A stretch of DNA of 6,702 bases from positions 1 to 6,702 of the forward strand of contig JAWBOW010000044.1 in assembly GCA_038825775.1 (NCBI GenBank). Direction: 5' to 3'. Positions 1-5,590 of the stretch are shown piece after piece. The notes beneath the pieces were generated by a model that was given only the letters and a program-made list of their open reading frames with translations, did no database searches and was not told the DNA's origin. Numbering within the stretch: position 1 is the stretch's first letter; each line of letters starts with the position of its first letter. Position numbers and translations under genes: made by a program. The DNA comes from JAWBOW01 sp038825775 (lineage in GTDB: Archaea; Nanobdellota; Nanobdellia; Woesearchaeales; WAPY01).

Positions 1-558
1 ACCATCAGTTATTGCCGGACAAAATATTGGAACATTATTCTTTGCTGCCTGGTACAAAATAGAATTTTCGTCATTCAACATAAGCCCAAATTCTTTAAGC
101 ATTTCCGAAACACTCCACCTTGGTTTTTTTTGATAAATCTTTTTAAGCATTATGTTTATTAGATCCTCAAACCTTTCATAACTCTCGTTTGTTATTATTA
201 AATTTCCAATCCTGTTCATACCATCTTCATACAACTTCAAATCGTCTGCAGAGTAATCTTTTATTAAGAACTTCTCAGAATTAGCTTTCATAATATCCTC
301 TTCTATTGCTCCAACAGTTGTTACTATTGCATCAACAAGCCCTAGTTTTATCATTTGTGCAAAAAGTCCTCTTAGCCCAGAAGTGACTAAGTTCGAGCTG
401 AAAGTCAAAAAGATTTTTGCACCTGATTTTTTCATTTTCAAAATTATTTCCGAAGCTCTCTTTATGTTCACACTTTGATAACCAACACTTGATAATGAAT
501 TTACAAGTTCCTCAACATTCATTCCCTTTTTCCAAATTAAATCCTTAACAAATTTCAT
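1..558 (-). CDS. dys: Deoxyhypusine synthase, N-terminal part (runs off left edge)
   Basis: This enzyme transfers the aminobutyl group of spermidine, using NAD, to one lysine of translation factor aIF5A as the first step to hypusine. It is cytosolic and normally essential in archaea and eukaryotes. The window holds 186 codons from the ATG at 558-556 to the left edge. Family landmarks seen: FSSNLVTSGLRG (aa 53-64), IVTTVGAIEEDIMK (aa 78-91), GMNRIGNL (aa 113-120) and IFCPAITDG (aa 178-186), matching the NAD-site and core segments of canonical synthases. The catalytic lysine would lie beyond the edge, so activity cannot be judged. The usual TTAGG of the NAD site reads TTVGA here. The start is supported by a GGTGATT ribosome binding site three bases upstream. 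It diverges from the HAD gene. The family call is very secure. Confidence 0.95.
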   Translation of the reverse strand, partial: MKFVKDLIWKKGMNVEELVNSLSSVGYQSVNIKRASEIILKMKKSGAKIFLTFSSNLVTSGLRGLFAQMIKLGLVDAIVTTVGAIEEDIMKANSEKFLIKDYSADDLKLYEDGMNRIGNLIITNESYERFEDLINIMLKKIYQKKPRWSVSEMLKEFGLMLNDENSILYQAAKNNVPIFCPAITDG

Positions 559-561
559 TTC

Positions 562-568
562 AATCACC
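562..568 (-). promoter_or_regulatory. Ribosome binding site of dys
   Basis: On the minus strand GGTGATT is followed by GAA and then the ATG. GGTGAT is complementary to the usual archaeal 16S 3' end (AUCACC), and this fixes the dys start. Confidence 0.7.
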
Positions 569-661
569 TTCAAAAGATTATGAATAAAAAATTGTTCAAT
601 AATAAAATATTAGTTTTAAAAATTTTGAACTGTGTTAAATAAAAAATCAAGAAGTAGCTCT

Positions 662-731
662 AATAGAATCAGAATACATTATGAGTATGAATTGTTGGCA
701 GTTCATAAAAAGATGAATTAGTGATTCTGTT
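662..731 (+). other. Possible structured RNA element in the dys/HAD spacer
   Basis: The 266-bp spacer (559-824) contains no credible gene. It holds one nested fold. A 9-bp hairpin pairs 686-694 with 699-707 (TATGAATTG with CAGTTCATA) around a TTGG tetraloop. It is enclosed by a 10-bp stem of 662-671 with 722-731, leaving 14 unpaired bases on each side between the two stems. Each stem has one pair that is U-G if the plus strand is transcribed but C-A if the minus strand is, so a plus-strand RNA is favoured. I found no box C/D or ACA box that fits. In DNA this AT-rich, stems of this length can arise by chance, so this is a weak call. Confidence 0.2.
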
Positions 732-778
732 TATAAAACTTTCTAAAATTAAATAAAAAAAATTAAAAGTTATAAGAA

Positions 779-798
779 TTATATAAGAAATATTAAAG
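779..798 (+). promoter_or_regulatory. Probable TATA region of the HAD gene
   Basis: Two TATA-like elements lie upstream of the ATG at 825: TTATATA at 779-785, centred 43 bp away, and TATTAAAG at 791-798, centred about 30 bp away. The second would give a nearly leaderless mRNA, in keeping with the absence of any ribosome binding site before this start. Which of the two is used cannot be told. Confidence 0.35.
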
Positions 799-824
799 AA
801 TATGCTTTTTATTCTTATTATTTT

Positions 825-1469
825 ATGATCAAGGGAGTTGCGTTTGATGCAGGAGGTGTTATTTTATTAACAAAAAACACAAGATTAAAGACAAAAGAGT
901 TGTTAAGAGAGTTTTTTCCAAATTTAAGTTATAAGAAATATAAAAAGAATTTTGAATATTTTAAAGATTTAGCACAAACAATTAAATCTTATTCTTATGA
1001 AAGTGCTGTTAAGGATTGCTTGGTTTTTTCAGGGGTTGAGGATAAGAAAAGAATTAAATTTTTCTTAAAAAAATTGTCAAAAATAAAACCTGAACTCATA
1101 AAAAATTGTGAAGAGTTGTTCTGTTGGCTAAAAAAGAAAAGAATAAAGATAATAATTTTAAGCGATACTCATTATAACAGTTCAAGAGCAAAGAATTTCT
1201 TTAAAAGCAAAAACAAAAAAATATCAAAAATGATTGATTTTATAATAACATCAAAGGATGTCGGCTGTAAAAAACCTAATAAGAAAATATTCAGTTATAC
1301 TTGCAAAGTAACAGGGCTAAATAAAAATGAAATAATCTTTGTAAGTGATGACATTCAAGAAATAAGAGGGGCAAAAAATTTTGGCTTTAAAACCCTTTAT
1401 TTCTCAAATGAAAATAAAAAGAACAGAGATGCTCTTATTTTGAAATCAAAAATTCAAAAGTTATTATAA
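825..1469 (+). CDS. HAD-superfamily hydrolase (phosphatase-like), FDxGGV subtype
   Basis: A 214-aa haloacid dehalogenase-fold protein, probably a soluble phosphatase of unknown substrate. Motif I is VAFDAGGVIL (aa 5-14) with nucleophile Asp8; the usual second aspartate is Gly10, as in YihX-like enzymes that read FDLGNV. Motif II is IIILSDTH (aa 109-116) with Ser113. Motif III is GCKKPNKKIF (aa 147-156) with Lys150. Motif IV is FVSDDIQEIRGAKNFG (aa 172-187) with the acidic pair Asp175-Asp176. Residues 17-100 form a Lys-rich helical cap, as in subfamily IA enzymes. The length is normal. No ribosome binding site precedes the ATG (the upstream bases are T-rich), so the mRNA is probably leaderless or nearly so. 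The gene is divergent from dys and convergent with the AbrB-PhoU gene, and neither neighbour suggests a substrate. The fold is secure; the function is open. Confidence 0.85.
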   Translation: MIKGVAFDAGGVILLTKNTRLKTKELLREFFPNLSYKKYKKNFEYFKDLAQTIKSYSYESAVKDCLVFSGVEDKKRIKFFLKKLSKIKPELIKNCEELFCWLKKKRIKIIILSDTHYNSSRAKNFFKSKNKKISKMIDFIITSKDVGCKKPNKKIFSYTCKVTGLNKNEIIFVSDDIQEIRGAKNFGFKTLYFSNENKKNRDALILKSKIQKLL

Positions 1470-1503
1470 AAAGTTATTAGGATATTATACTATTTGTTCT
1501 TAA

Positions 1504-2454
1504 TTATTTATCATCAATTCTCATTGCCAAACTTATTTCAACTAAATTAAGAGTATTAACTACAATAACTACCAATCTTGTTAATAAAATTATTTCATGC
1601 CTTTCAATCTTTTTATCTTTCAAAAATATCTCTGTATTCTTTTCAAATATTTCTCTTCGCAATGAGTAAAATGTGTTTATCTTAGCAGGATCATAGGAAT
1701 AAAAGATTTCATAAGCTAATCTGAATGTTTTGTTTGTATCTGAAAAAAGCTCTAAAACTTCCTTCTTAACTTTCTTGTTAAAATAAAAGAATTCTTTTGT
1801 TAAGTACCTATAAACATGAATTATTTCTTCAAGCTGAGTTAAATAATTGTAGAGGAGTGTTGTTTTCTTATAATCATAATAACCATACTTAGCAAGTAAT
1901 CTTAGGCAATAATAAATTAACTTTTCTATTGTATCATGTTTATCATACAGGTCTATTTTTTTTAATTCTTTGACAGCATTAAAGCTTTCTTCTCCCATCT
2001 CGAGAATCAAAAGAAAAATTCTTCTAAGTAAATTGTCGAATTCCTTTTCACTGGTTGTGGTGATCTCTTTTATTATACAATGGTTTTCACTGCTGCTTAT
2101 TATCTCTATTCCCACAAGCTTATCCACTTGAGCCCTAATTACACTATAAACTGAAACATTAGTCTTTAATTTCAAATCCTTAGTTTCCGTATTTTTAAAT
2201 TTTAATTTGATTTCTTCGTATCCGGCTTTATACGCTCCTTTTATGCAAACTTCTATAAGCTGTTTAGGCATATCTGTTATATCAATTTCTGTTGAATCAA
2301 TGTTCACTGCTTTTCTTGTTGAGATTATAATCTTATTTGCCTTTTCTTCTATCTCAAGCTCGTCTCCTTTTGAGATTTTATACTTTTCAACCCATTTTTT
2401 AGGTAAAGAAATAACAGAGGTTTTTCCGGCAAGTTGTATAACCTTTCTCTTCAT
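1504..2454 (-). CDS. AbrB/SpoVT-PhoU fusion regulator
   Basis: A 316-aa protein of the archaeal type often annotated as phosphate uptake regulator PhoU. Residues 1-48 (starting MKRKVIQLAGKTSVISLPKK) form a swapped-hairpin AbrB/SpoVT DNA-binding domain with the typical SLPKKWVEKY and KGDELEI segments. Residues 50-125 are a linker of mixed strands and helices. Residues 130-316 are largely helical and resemble a PhoU bundle, ending in VVNTLNLVEISLAMRID. The clear acidic metal-binding signature of bacterial PhoU is not obvious. Known family members are linked to phosphate control, but no pst transporter gene is in the window, so the regulated process is inference. The start lacks a ribosome binding site; a TATA box centred 27 bp upstream predicts a leaderless mRNA beginning at the ATG. 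It is divergent from the Lrp-family gene, and the two may regulate each other. Confidence 0.85.
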   Translation of the reverse strand: MKRKVIQLAGKTSVISLPKKWVEKYKISKGDELEIEEKANKIIISTRKAVNIDSTEIDITDMPKQLIEVCIKGAYKAGYEEIKLKFKNTETKDLKLKTNVSVYSVIRAQVDKLVGIEIISSSENHCIIKEITTTSEKEFDNLLRRIFLLILEMGEESFNAVKELKKIDLYDKHDTIEKLIYYCLRLLAKYGYYDYKKTTLLYNYLTQLEEIIHVYRYLTKEFFYFNKKVKKEVLELFSDTNKTFRLAYEIFYSYDPAKINTFYSLRREIFEKNTEIFLKDKKIERHEIILLTRLVVIVVNTLNLVEISLAMRIDDK

Positions 2455-2477
2455 AAAGATATGAAAATAGGTTCAAG

Positions 2478-2485
2478 TATATAAA
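2478..2485 (-). promoter_or_regulatory. TATA box of the AbrB-PhoU gene (leaderless promoter)
   Basis: The minus strand reads TTTATATA preceded by an A-rich stretch that could serve as BRE. It is centred about 27 bp before the ATG, the archaeal TATA-to-start-site distance, so transcription should begin at or next to the start codon. This agrees with the missing ribosome binding site. Confidence 0.65.
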
Positions 2486-2491
2486 TTTTTC

Positions 2492-2519
2492 TAATTATAT
2501 AATTATATAGTTAATTATA
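2492..2519. repeat. AT-only palindromes between divergent promoters
   Basis: A perfect 14-bp palindrome, TAATTATATAATTA, lies at 2492-2505. Its right half also pairs with a second arm: TATAATTA (2498-2505) and TAATTATA (2512-2519), six bases apart. They sit between the TATA boxes of the AbrB-PhoU gene and the Lrp-family gene and could be regulator sites. AT-only dyads are expected fairly often in this base composition. Confidence 0.3.
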
Positions 2520-2534
2520 ATTTTTAAGAATAAA

Positions 2535-2543
2535 TTATATATT
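2535..2543 (+). promoter_or_regulatory. TATA box of the Lrp-family gene
   Basis: TTATATATT, centred at 2539, predicts a transcription start near 2565. That leaves a leader of nearly 60 bases, which begins with the dyad at 2567-2589 and ends with the ribosome binding site. Confidence 0.5.
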
Positions 2544-2566
2544 TTCCCAATATTTTTTAATAGTTA

Positions 2567-2589
2567 GTTTTCCGAAAAAATCGGAAAAC
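2567..2589. promoter_or_regulatory. Perfect 9-bp dyad, candidate operator of the Lrp-family gene
   Basis: The arms GTTTTCCGA (2567-2575) and TCGGAAAAC (2581-2589) are exact reverse complements separated by five A residues. Two further pairs (2564-2565 with 2591-2592) continue the symmetry after one mismatch. The dyad contains the only CCG/CGG bases in an otherwise nearly pure AT spacer and starts about where transcription should begin. Archaeal Lrp regulators are known to repress their own genes by binding over the start site, so an autoregulatory operator is the leading inference. It could instead be a hairpin in the mRNA leader. Confidence 0.5.
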
Positions 2590-2611
2590 AAATTAAACAA
2601 CCAATTAAAAA

Positions 2612-2617
2612 GGGTGG
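2612..2617 (+). promoter_or_regulatory. Ribosome binding site deciding the Lrp-family start
   Basis: GGGTGG ends five bases before the TTG at 2623 and resembles GGGGTGG before the deaminase ATG. The alternative GTG start at 2614 lies inside this motif and would have no binding site of its own, so TTG is preferred. Confidence 0.6.
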
Positions 2618-2622
2618 TTGTT

Positions 2623-3090
2623 TTGAAAATAACAAAAAAAGATTTGTTAATAATAACAGAACTTAGGAAGAATGCAAGGGAAACTCTGACAAAACTAAGC
2701 AAAAAAACAGGTATTCCAATATCAACAATATTTGATAGGTTAAAGCTACAAGAAGGTAATCTAATAAGAAAACACTGCGCATTGATAGATTTCCAAAAAA
2801 TAGGTTATTCTATAAGAGCAAACATACTATTAAAGGTTAACCCTGAACACAGGAATAAGCTTTTAGAACACCTTCAAAAAAACCTTCATGTAAACACACT
2901 GCTTAGAATAAACAACAATTTTGATTTTTTGGTTGAAGTGATATTTAAAACATTGAATGAAGCGGAAAACTTCATAAATAAATTAGAAGAGGAATACAGA
3001 ATTGAAGAAAAAAAGGTTTTTTATGTAATTGATGAGATAAAAAGAGAAGAGTTTTTATCAAGCCCAATGTCCACAGAATTATTATTTTAA
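2623..3090 (+). CDS. Lrp/AsnC-family transcriptional regulator
   Basis: A 155-aa DNA-binding regulator of the feast/famine family, acting as a dimer or higher oligomer. Residues 4-52 form the winged helix-turn-helix, with TLTKLSKKTGIPISTIFDRL (aa 21-40) as the two core helices. Residues 62-140 form the RAM ligand domain, with a strand-turn-strand at NNFDFLVEVIF (aa 98-108). The size is normal for the family. The effector, usually an amino acid or related metabolite, cannot be predicted. The TTG start is chosen because GGGTGG sits five bases upstream; starting at GTG 2614 would add three residues (MVV). It is divergent from the AbrB-PhoU gene and convergent with the ThyX-like gene. The perfect dyad near its predicted transcription start suggests autoregulation. 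The family is secure; the targets are unknown. Confidence 0.88.
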   Translation: MKITKKDLLIITELRKNARETLTKLSKKTGIPISTIFDRLKLQEGNLIRKHCALIDFQKIGYSIRANILLKVNPEHRNKLLEHLQKNLHVNTLLRINNNFDFLVEVIFKTLNEAENFINKLEEEYRIEEKKVFYVIDEIKREEFLSSPMSTELLF

Positions 3091-3092
3091 GC

Positions 3093-3117
3093 AAAAAAAT
3101 AAAGAAGTAAATAAAAA
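3093..3117 (-). terminator. T-rich terminator of the ThyX-like gene
   Basis: On the minus strand, downstream of the ThyX-like stop codon, runs of five T (3117-3113) and seven T (3099-3093) occur in a pyrimidine-rich stretch, as in archaeal intrinsic termination. They begin 16 bases past the stop codon. Confidence 0.4.
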
Positions 3118-3133
3118 CTTAATGTAAAAATAT

Positions 3134-4801
3134 TTAAAATGCTTTTTTAGGACAATCCCTAACTGCATCAGGACACTTTCCAAGCCAATAACACTTTGGT
3201 TGCATTAATTGAGCCATATTAAAATTTTTATCTGAAATTGCATCTCTAAGTTTTTCTGTTTGTTCTTGCATTTCTTTCTTTGCAGTGTAACATAATCTTT
3301 CAGCAGATAATTTAATAAGATTATAACCATCAATGTTTTCAATAACTAAAACCTTTAAACCATGTGGCAAGACAATATTAGCTGTTTTTGGAGTTATAAA
3401 ATGTAATTTTTCCCAAAATTTCATTAATTTAAAATAATCATCAATAACAATTTTAGCCTTTTCAAATTTCTCATCAGAGTAAGTTTCATCACAATTTAAT
3501 TTAAATTCTCTTGGTATGCGGAAATAAAATTCAATATTAGTATCTTTTAAGAATTTTTTAAAATTATTTTTATTTAAATCAAGCACACTTTTAAAGTTAT
3601 ATTGATGTAACCATTCTTCTACTCTTTCAATTTCAATTAGTGCTTTCATAGCAGCCACGTGTAAGGGTTCATACTCCTTATGAATACTTCTATGTCTTGT
3701 TTCTTGATGCAATAATGAAAGATCCATATTTCTAACTACTTTAAAATTTATTGTTTTTAAAATATCAAGAATATGTTTTTTTTCAAACAGATTTCCTGTT
3801 TTTAAAGTTTCAATTATTTTATTAAAAATATTATCTTCTCCGATATTTAGAATAGGAGAAGAATAATCTAAAACAAAATTTTCTTTATTTTCAGAATTAG
3901 CTAATAAAAATTCTAAATCACTAAATTTTGATTTCGCTTTGCTAAAAAATATTGTATCTCTCAAAAATAAACTTCCAGAAGGATAATATTGTAGTATGTT
4001 ATAATTTGTATTCCAATTTCTTACTAATTTTATATCAAAATCTCTTAAGAGATCAAAAGTTTTACTTGTATACTCAAAAATAGCATCTCTTATTGTATTA
4101 TCGTCAATAATTTTATCACCTTTTGAGTTTGACTTTATTCCTGATTCTAAAAATATTTGCCACAAAGCCCTTAAATCAAGCTCTAGAACATCTGTTGTTA
4201 GTAAGCTTAATGGTTGAATATATATTGCATCTTCCCTATGCTTTTTTCTTTGCTCCTCATTATAACCTCTTAATAAAAGATTATAATCTTCATCAATCTT
4301 TTTTATTATGCTTTCATATTCTTCAGTTAATTCTTTTTCTTGCAAAAATGCTCTTGGAACAAAATAACCATTATGCTCTATTCTCCTTGTTGATTTTTGA
4401 AGCATTGAAACTCCATACTCAAAAGTTGTTAAATAAAGAGTAAATATCCTTGGAGCTATATAACTAATAGTTAAGGTTATTAAATCAGCTGCTGCATTGT
4501 GTCCTTTTCCAAGAGAATTTTCAAAGATTCTTTCTTTTTCTTCTTCAGAAATACCATCTAAGTATTCTGGAAAAGTTCCTATCCTTGAAGTTTGTTTTAG
4601 AGCAGCAGCAAGTTTATTTGTTTTCCTTTCTAAGGACTCTTTTGTTTCTTCCAAATGTATTGGTTTTAGATTAGGGTTTATCTGAGCAATATTTTCAAGA
4701 TCTTCAAAACTAAATATTTTTTTATTACTATATTCAGGAATTTTTTCAAGATAAGTTCCTGGGAAAGTATAAATTTTATCTTTGTTTTTATCAGAATTCA
4801 T
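3134..4801 (-). CDS. thyX: Long tandem-domain ThyX-like protein (putative FAD-dependent thymidylate synthase)
   Basis: A 555-aa protein, over twice the length of a single-domain ThyX (about 220 aa), with two ThyX-like repeats. Long ThyX proteins are known, for example in Chlamydia. ThyX makes dTMP from dUMP with methylenetetrahydrofolate, NADPH and FAD. Repeat 1 (about aa 95-225) has GKGH (98-101) and VSMLQKSTRR (131-140), matching the S-x4-S-x-R half of RHRx2Sx4SxR with Ser132, Ser137 and Arg139, but FEY (127-129) replaces RHR. Repeat 2 (about aa 335-525) has HQETRHR (365-371), matching Q-x2-RHR, but lacks the serine/arginine half; Arg502 aligns without gaps with T. maritima Arg174. Arg147 of that enzyme aligns with Ile193 and Asn475. 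The tail carries Cys537, Cys543 and Cys550. Residues 1-90 are unassigned. The neighbouring dCMP deaminase supports a dUMP-related role. The family is likely; activity is uncertain. Confidence 0.75.
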   Translation of the reverse strand: MNSDKNKDKIYTFPGTYLEKIPEYSNKKIFSFEDLENIAQINPNLKPIHLEETKESLERKTNKLAAALKQTSRIGTFPEYLDGISEEEKERIFENSLGKGHNAAADLITLTISYIAPRIFTLYLTTFEYGVSMLQKSTRRIEHNGYFVPRAFLQEKELTEEYESIIKKIDEDYNLLLRGYNEEQRKKHREDAIYIQPLSLLTTDVLELDLRALWQIFLESGIKSNSKGDKIIDDNTIRDAIFEYTSKTFDLLRDFDIKLVRNWNTNYNILQYYPSGSLFLRDTIFFSKAKSKFSDLEFLLANSENKENFVLDYSSPILNIGEDNIFNKIIETLKTGNLFEKKHILDILKTINFKVVRNMDLSLLHQETRHRSIHKEYEPLHVAAMKALIEIERVEEWLHQYNFKSVLDLNKNNFKKFLKDTNIEFYFRIPREFKLNCDETYSDEKFEKAKIVIDDYFKLMKFWEKLHFITPKTANIVLPHGLKVLVIENIDGYNLIKLSAERLCYTAKKEMQEQTEKLRDAISDKNFNMAQLMQPKCYWLGKCPDAVRDCPKKAF

Positions 4802-4806
4802 TCTTT

Positions 4807-4812
4807 CACCCC
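4807..4812 (-). promoter_or_regulatory. Ribosome binding site of the ThyX-like gene
   Basis: The minus strand reads GGGGTG, then AAAGA, then ATG. It can pair with the archaeal anti-Shine-Dalgarno CACCUC through one G-U pair, and it supports the ATG at 4801-4799. Confidence 0.65.
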
Positions 4813-4990
4813 AAAAAATATTCCACTAAAAAAACTTATTCCAAACTTAATAATTTTTATCTTAGGGAGATATTTAGAAAAAAACTGCTTATATTAATTT
4901 CGCTACTAAAAAATAAATAAAGTAATAATTATTTTAAATGTCATAATTACAAACAGAATTTTTTTAAACTTTAAATTATTTTAAGATTAT
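4813..4990. promoter_or_regulatory. Shared divergent promoter region of the ThyX-like and dCMP deaminase genes
   Basis: This AT-rich stretch holds no gene and separates two divergent ribosome binding sites that both begin GGGGTG. The best minus-strand TATA candidate is TTAATATA, preceded by a CGAAA-like BRE (plus 4890-4897), which would give a leader of about 65 bases. For the plus strand, a T-rich element ending in AAA (4959-4968) would put the start just before the ribosome binding site. Both are tentative; no strong GC-containing operator is visible. Confidence 0.35.
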
Positions 4991-4997
4991 GGGGTGG
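4991..4997 (+). promoter_or_regulatory. Ribosome binding site of the dCMP deaminase gene
   Basis: GGGGTGG ends four bases before the ATG at 5002. A TTG directly upstream (4999) is in frame but would leave only one base of spacing, so ATG is chosen. Confidence 0.65.
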
Positions 4998-5001
4998 TTT
5001 G

Positions 5002-5484
5002 ATGACAAGACCAAGTTGGGATGAGTATTTTTTAGGAATAGTGGATAGTGTTGCACAAAGAGCAACCTGTGATAGAGGAAAATCAGGTTGTGTTGTTGTT
5101 AAAGACAAAAGAATACTAACAACAGGTTATGTTGGAGCACCTTCTAAAATGCCTCACTGCGATGAAGTTGGGCATATGCTAAGAAAAGCAATTGACGAAG
5201 ATGGAAATATAAGACAACATTGTGTTAGAACGGTTCATGCTGAACAAAACGCAATCTGCCAGGCAGCAAAGTTTGGTATCTCATTAGAAGGAGCAACCAT
5301 GTATTGTACAATGGTTCCTTGCTTTGTTTGTGCAAAATTAATAGTTAATGTTGGAATAAAGAGGGTTGTTTGTAAGTTTAGGTATCACGCTGATAAGGAC
5401 ACTATAGATTTATTTAGAGAAGCAGGAATCGAACTTGTAATAATTAATGATAAAGTTTTAGAGTATGAAAATCAAAAAGCATAA
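5002..5484 (+). CDS. Deoxycytidylate (dCMP) deaminase
   Basis: A 160-aa zinc enzyme that hydrolyses dCMP to dUMP and ammonia in the cytosol, feeding dTMP synthesis. The catalytic zinc motif is complete: HAE (His79, Glu81 as proton shuttle) and PCFVC (aa 106-110) with Cys107 and Cys110. Family segments ATCDRGKSGCVVVKD (aa 21-35), TTGYVGAPS (aa 40-48; commonly GYNG), GATMYCTMVPC (aa 97-107) and VGIKRVVCKFRYHAD (aa 117-131) are all present. Cys23, Cys53 and Cys74 are placed like the second, structural zinc ligands of T4-type enzymes, but this is an inference. The length is typical. The start is the ATG at 5002, supported by GGGGTGG. It diverges from the ThyX-like gene, whose expected substrate is the product of this enzyme, and converges on tRNA-Pro. 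The call is very secure. Confidence 0.94.
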   Translation: MTRPSWDEYFLGIVDSVAQRATCDRGKSGCVVVKDKRILTTGYVGAPSKMPHCDEVGHMLRKAIDEDGNIRQHCVRTVHAEQNAICQAAKFGISLEGATMYCTMVPCFVCAKLIVNVGIKRVVCKFRYHADKDTIDLFREAGIELVIINDKVLEYENQKA

Positions 5485-5508
5485 GAAAAAGTAAGAATAA
5501 AAGAAGAA
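5485..5508 (-). terminator. Pyrimidine-rich terminator of tRNA-Pro
   Basis: On the minus strand, starting nine bases after the tRNA 3' end, the sequence is almost entirely T and C with T4 and T5 runs, fitting archaeal transcription termination. It lies directly after the deaminase stop codon. Confidence 0.4.
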
Positions 5509-5515
5509 TTTTTTT
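5509..5515 (+). terminator. T7 terminator of the deaminase gene
   Basis: Seven consecutive T residues begin 25 bases after the deaminase stop codon and end just before the 3' end of the convergent tRNA gene, a likely barrier to reading into it antisense. Confidence 0.45.
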
Positions 5516-5517
5516 AA

Positions 5518-5590
5518 TGGGGCTGTTGGGATTTGAACCCAAACCACTAGGCCCCGAACCTAGGATACTACCAAGTTATACTACAGCCCC
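5518..5590 (-). tRNA. tRNA-Pro (anticodon CGG)
   Basis: The 73-nt cloverleaf is complete on the minus strand. The acceptor stem is GGGGCTG with CAGCCCC. The D stem is GTAT with GTAT, two of its four pairs being G-U. The anticodon stem is CTAGG with CCTAG around the loop TTCGGGG, with anticodon CGG at plus 5556-5554, reading CCG. The variable loop is TGGT, and the T arm is TTGGG-TTCAAAT-CCCAA. The discriminator is A and CCA is not encoded, as usual in archaea. There is no intron. All stems close without mismatch, and the G-rich loop after the anticodon is typical of proline tRNAs. In a genome this AT-rich it serves a rare codon. Confidence 0.95.

Noticed and set aside
594..630. Inverted repeat GTTCAA/TTGAAC around the likely dys TATA element
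   Set aside because: Arms are only 6 bp, 25 bases apart, with mismatches on both sides; expected by chance.
681..716. Mini-frame of 11 codons (ATG to TGA) in the dys/HAD spacer
   Set aside because: Too short, no ribosome binding site, and it lies across the predicted hairpin; chance is the simplest explanation.
2207..2464. Plus-strand open frame of 85 codons
   Set aside because: It lies antisense within the AbrB-PhoU gene, has a biased hydrophobic composition typical of an antisense shadow, and no ribosome binding site or family resemblance.
2614..2622. GTG at 2614 as start of the Lrp-family protein
   Set aside because: The GTG overlaps the GGGTGG motif that is spaced correctly for the TTG at 2623; the extra MVV residues have no counterpart needed for the domain.
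4123..4443. Plus-strand open frame of 106 codons
   Set aside because: It is antisense to the well-supported ThyX-like gene and shows no recognisable domain; it is a shadow frame.
4497..4685. Plus-strand open frame of 62 codons
   Set aside because: It is antisense to the N-terminal part of the ThyX-like gene, with no start signal.
4924..4933. 10-bp AT palindrome between the ThyX-like and deaminase genes
   Set aside because: It is made only of A and T, does not extend, and such palindromes are frequent at this composition.
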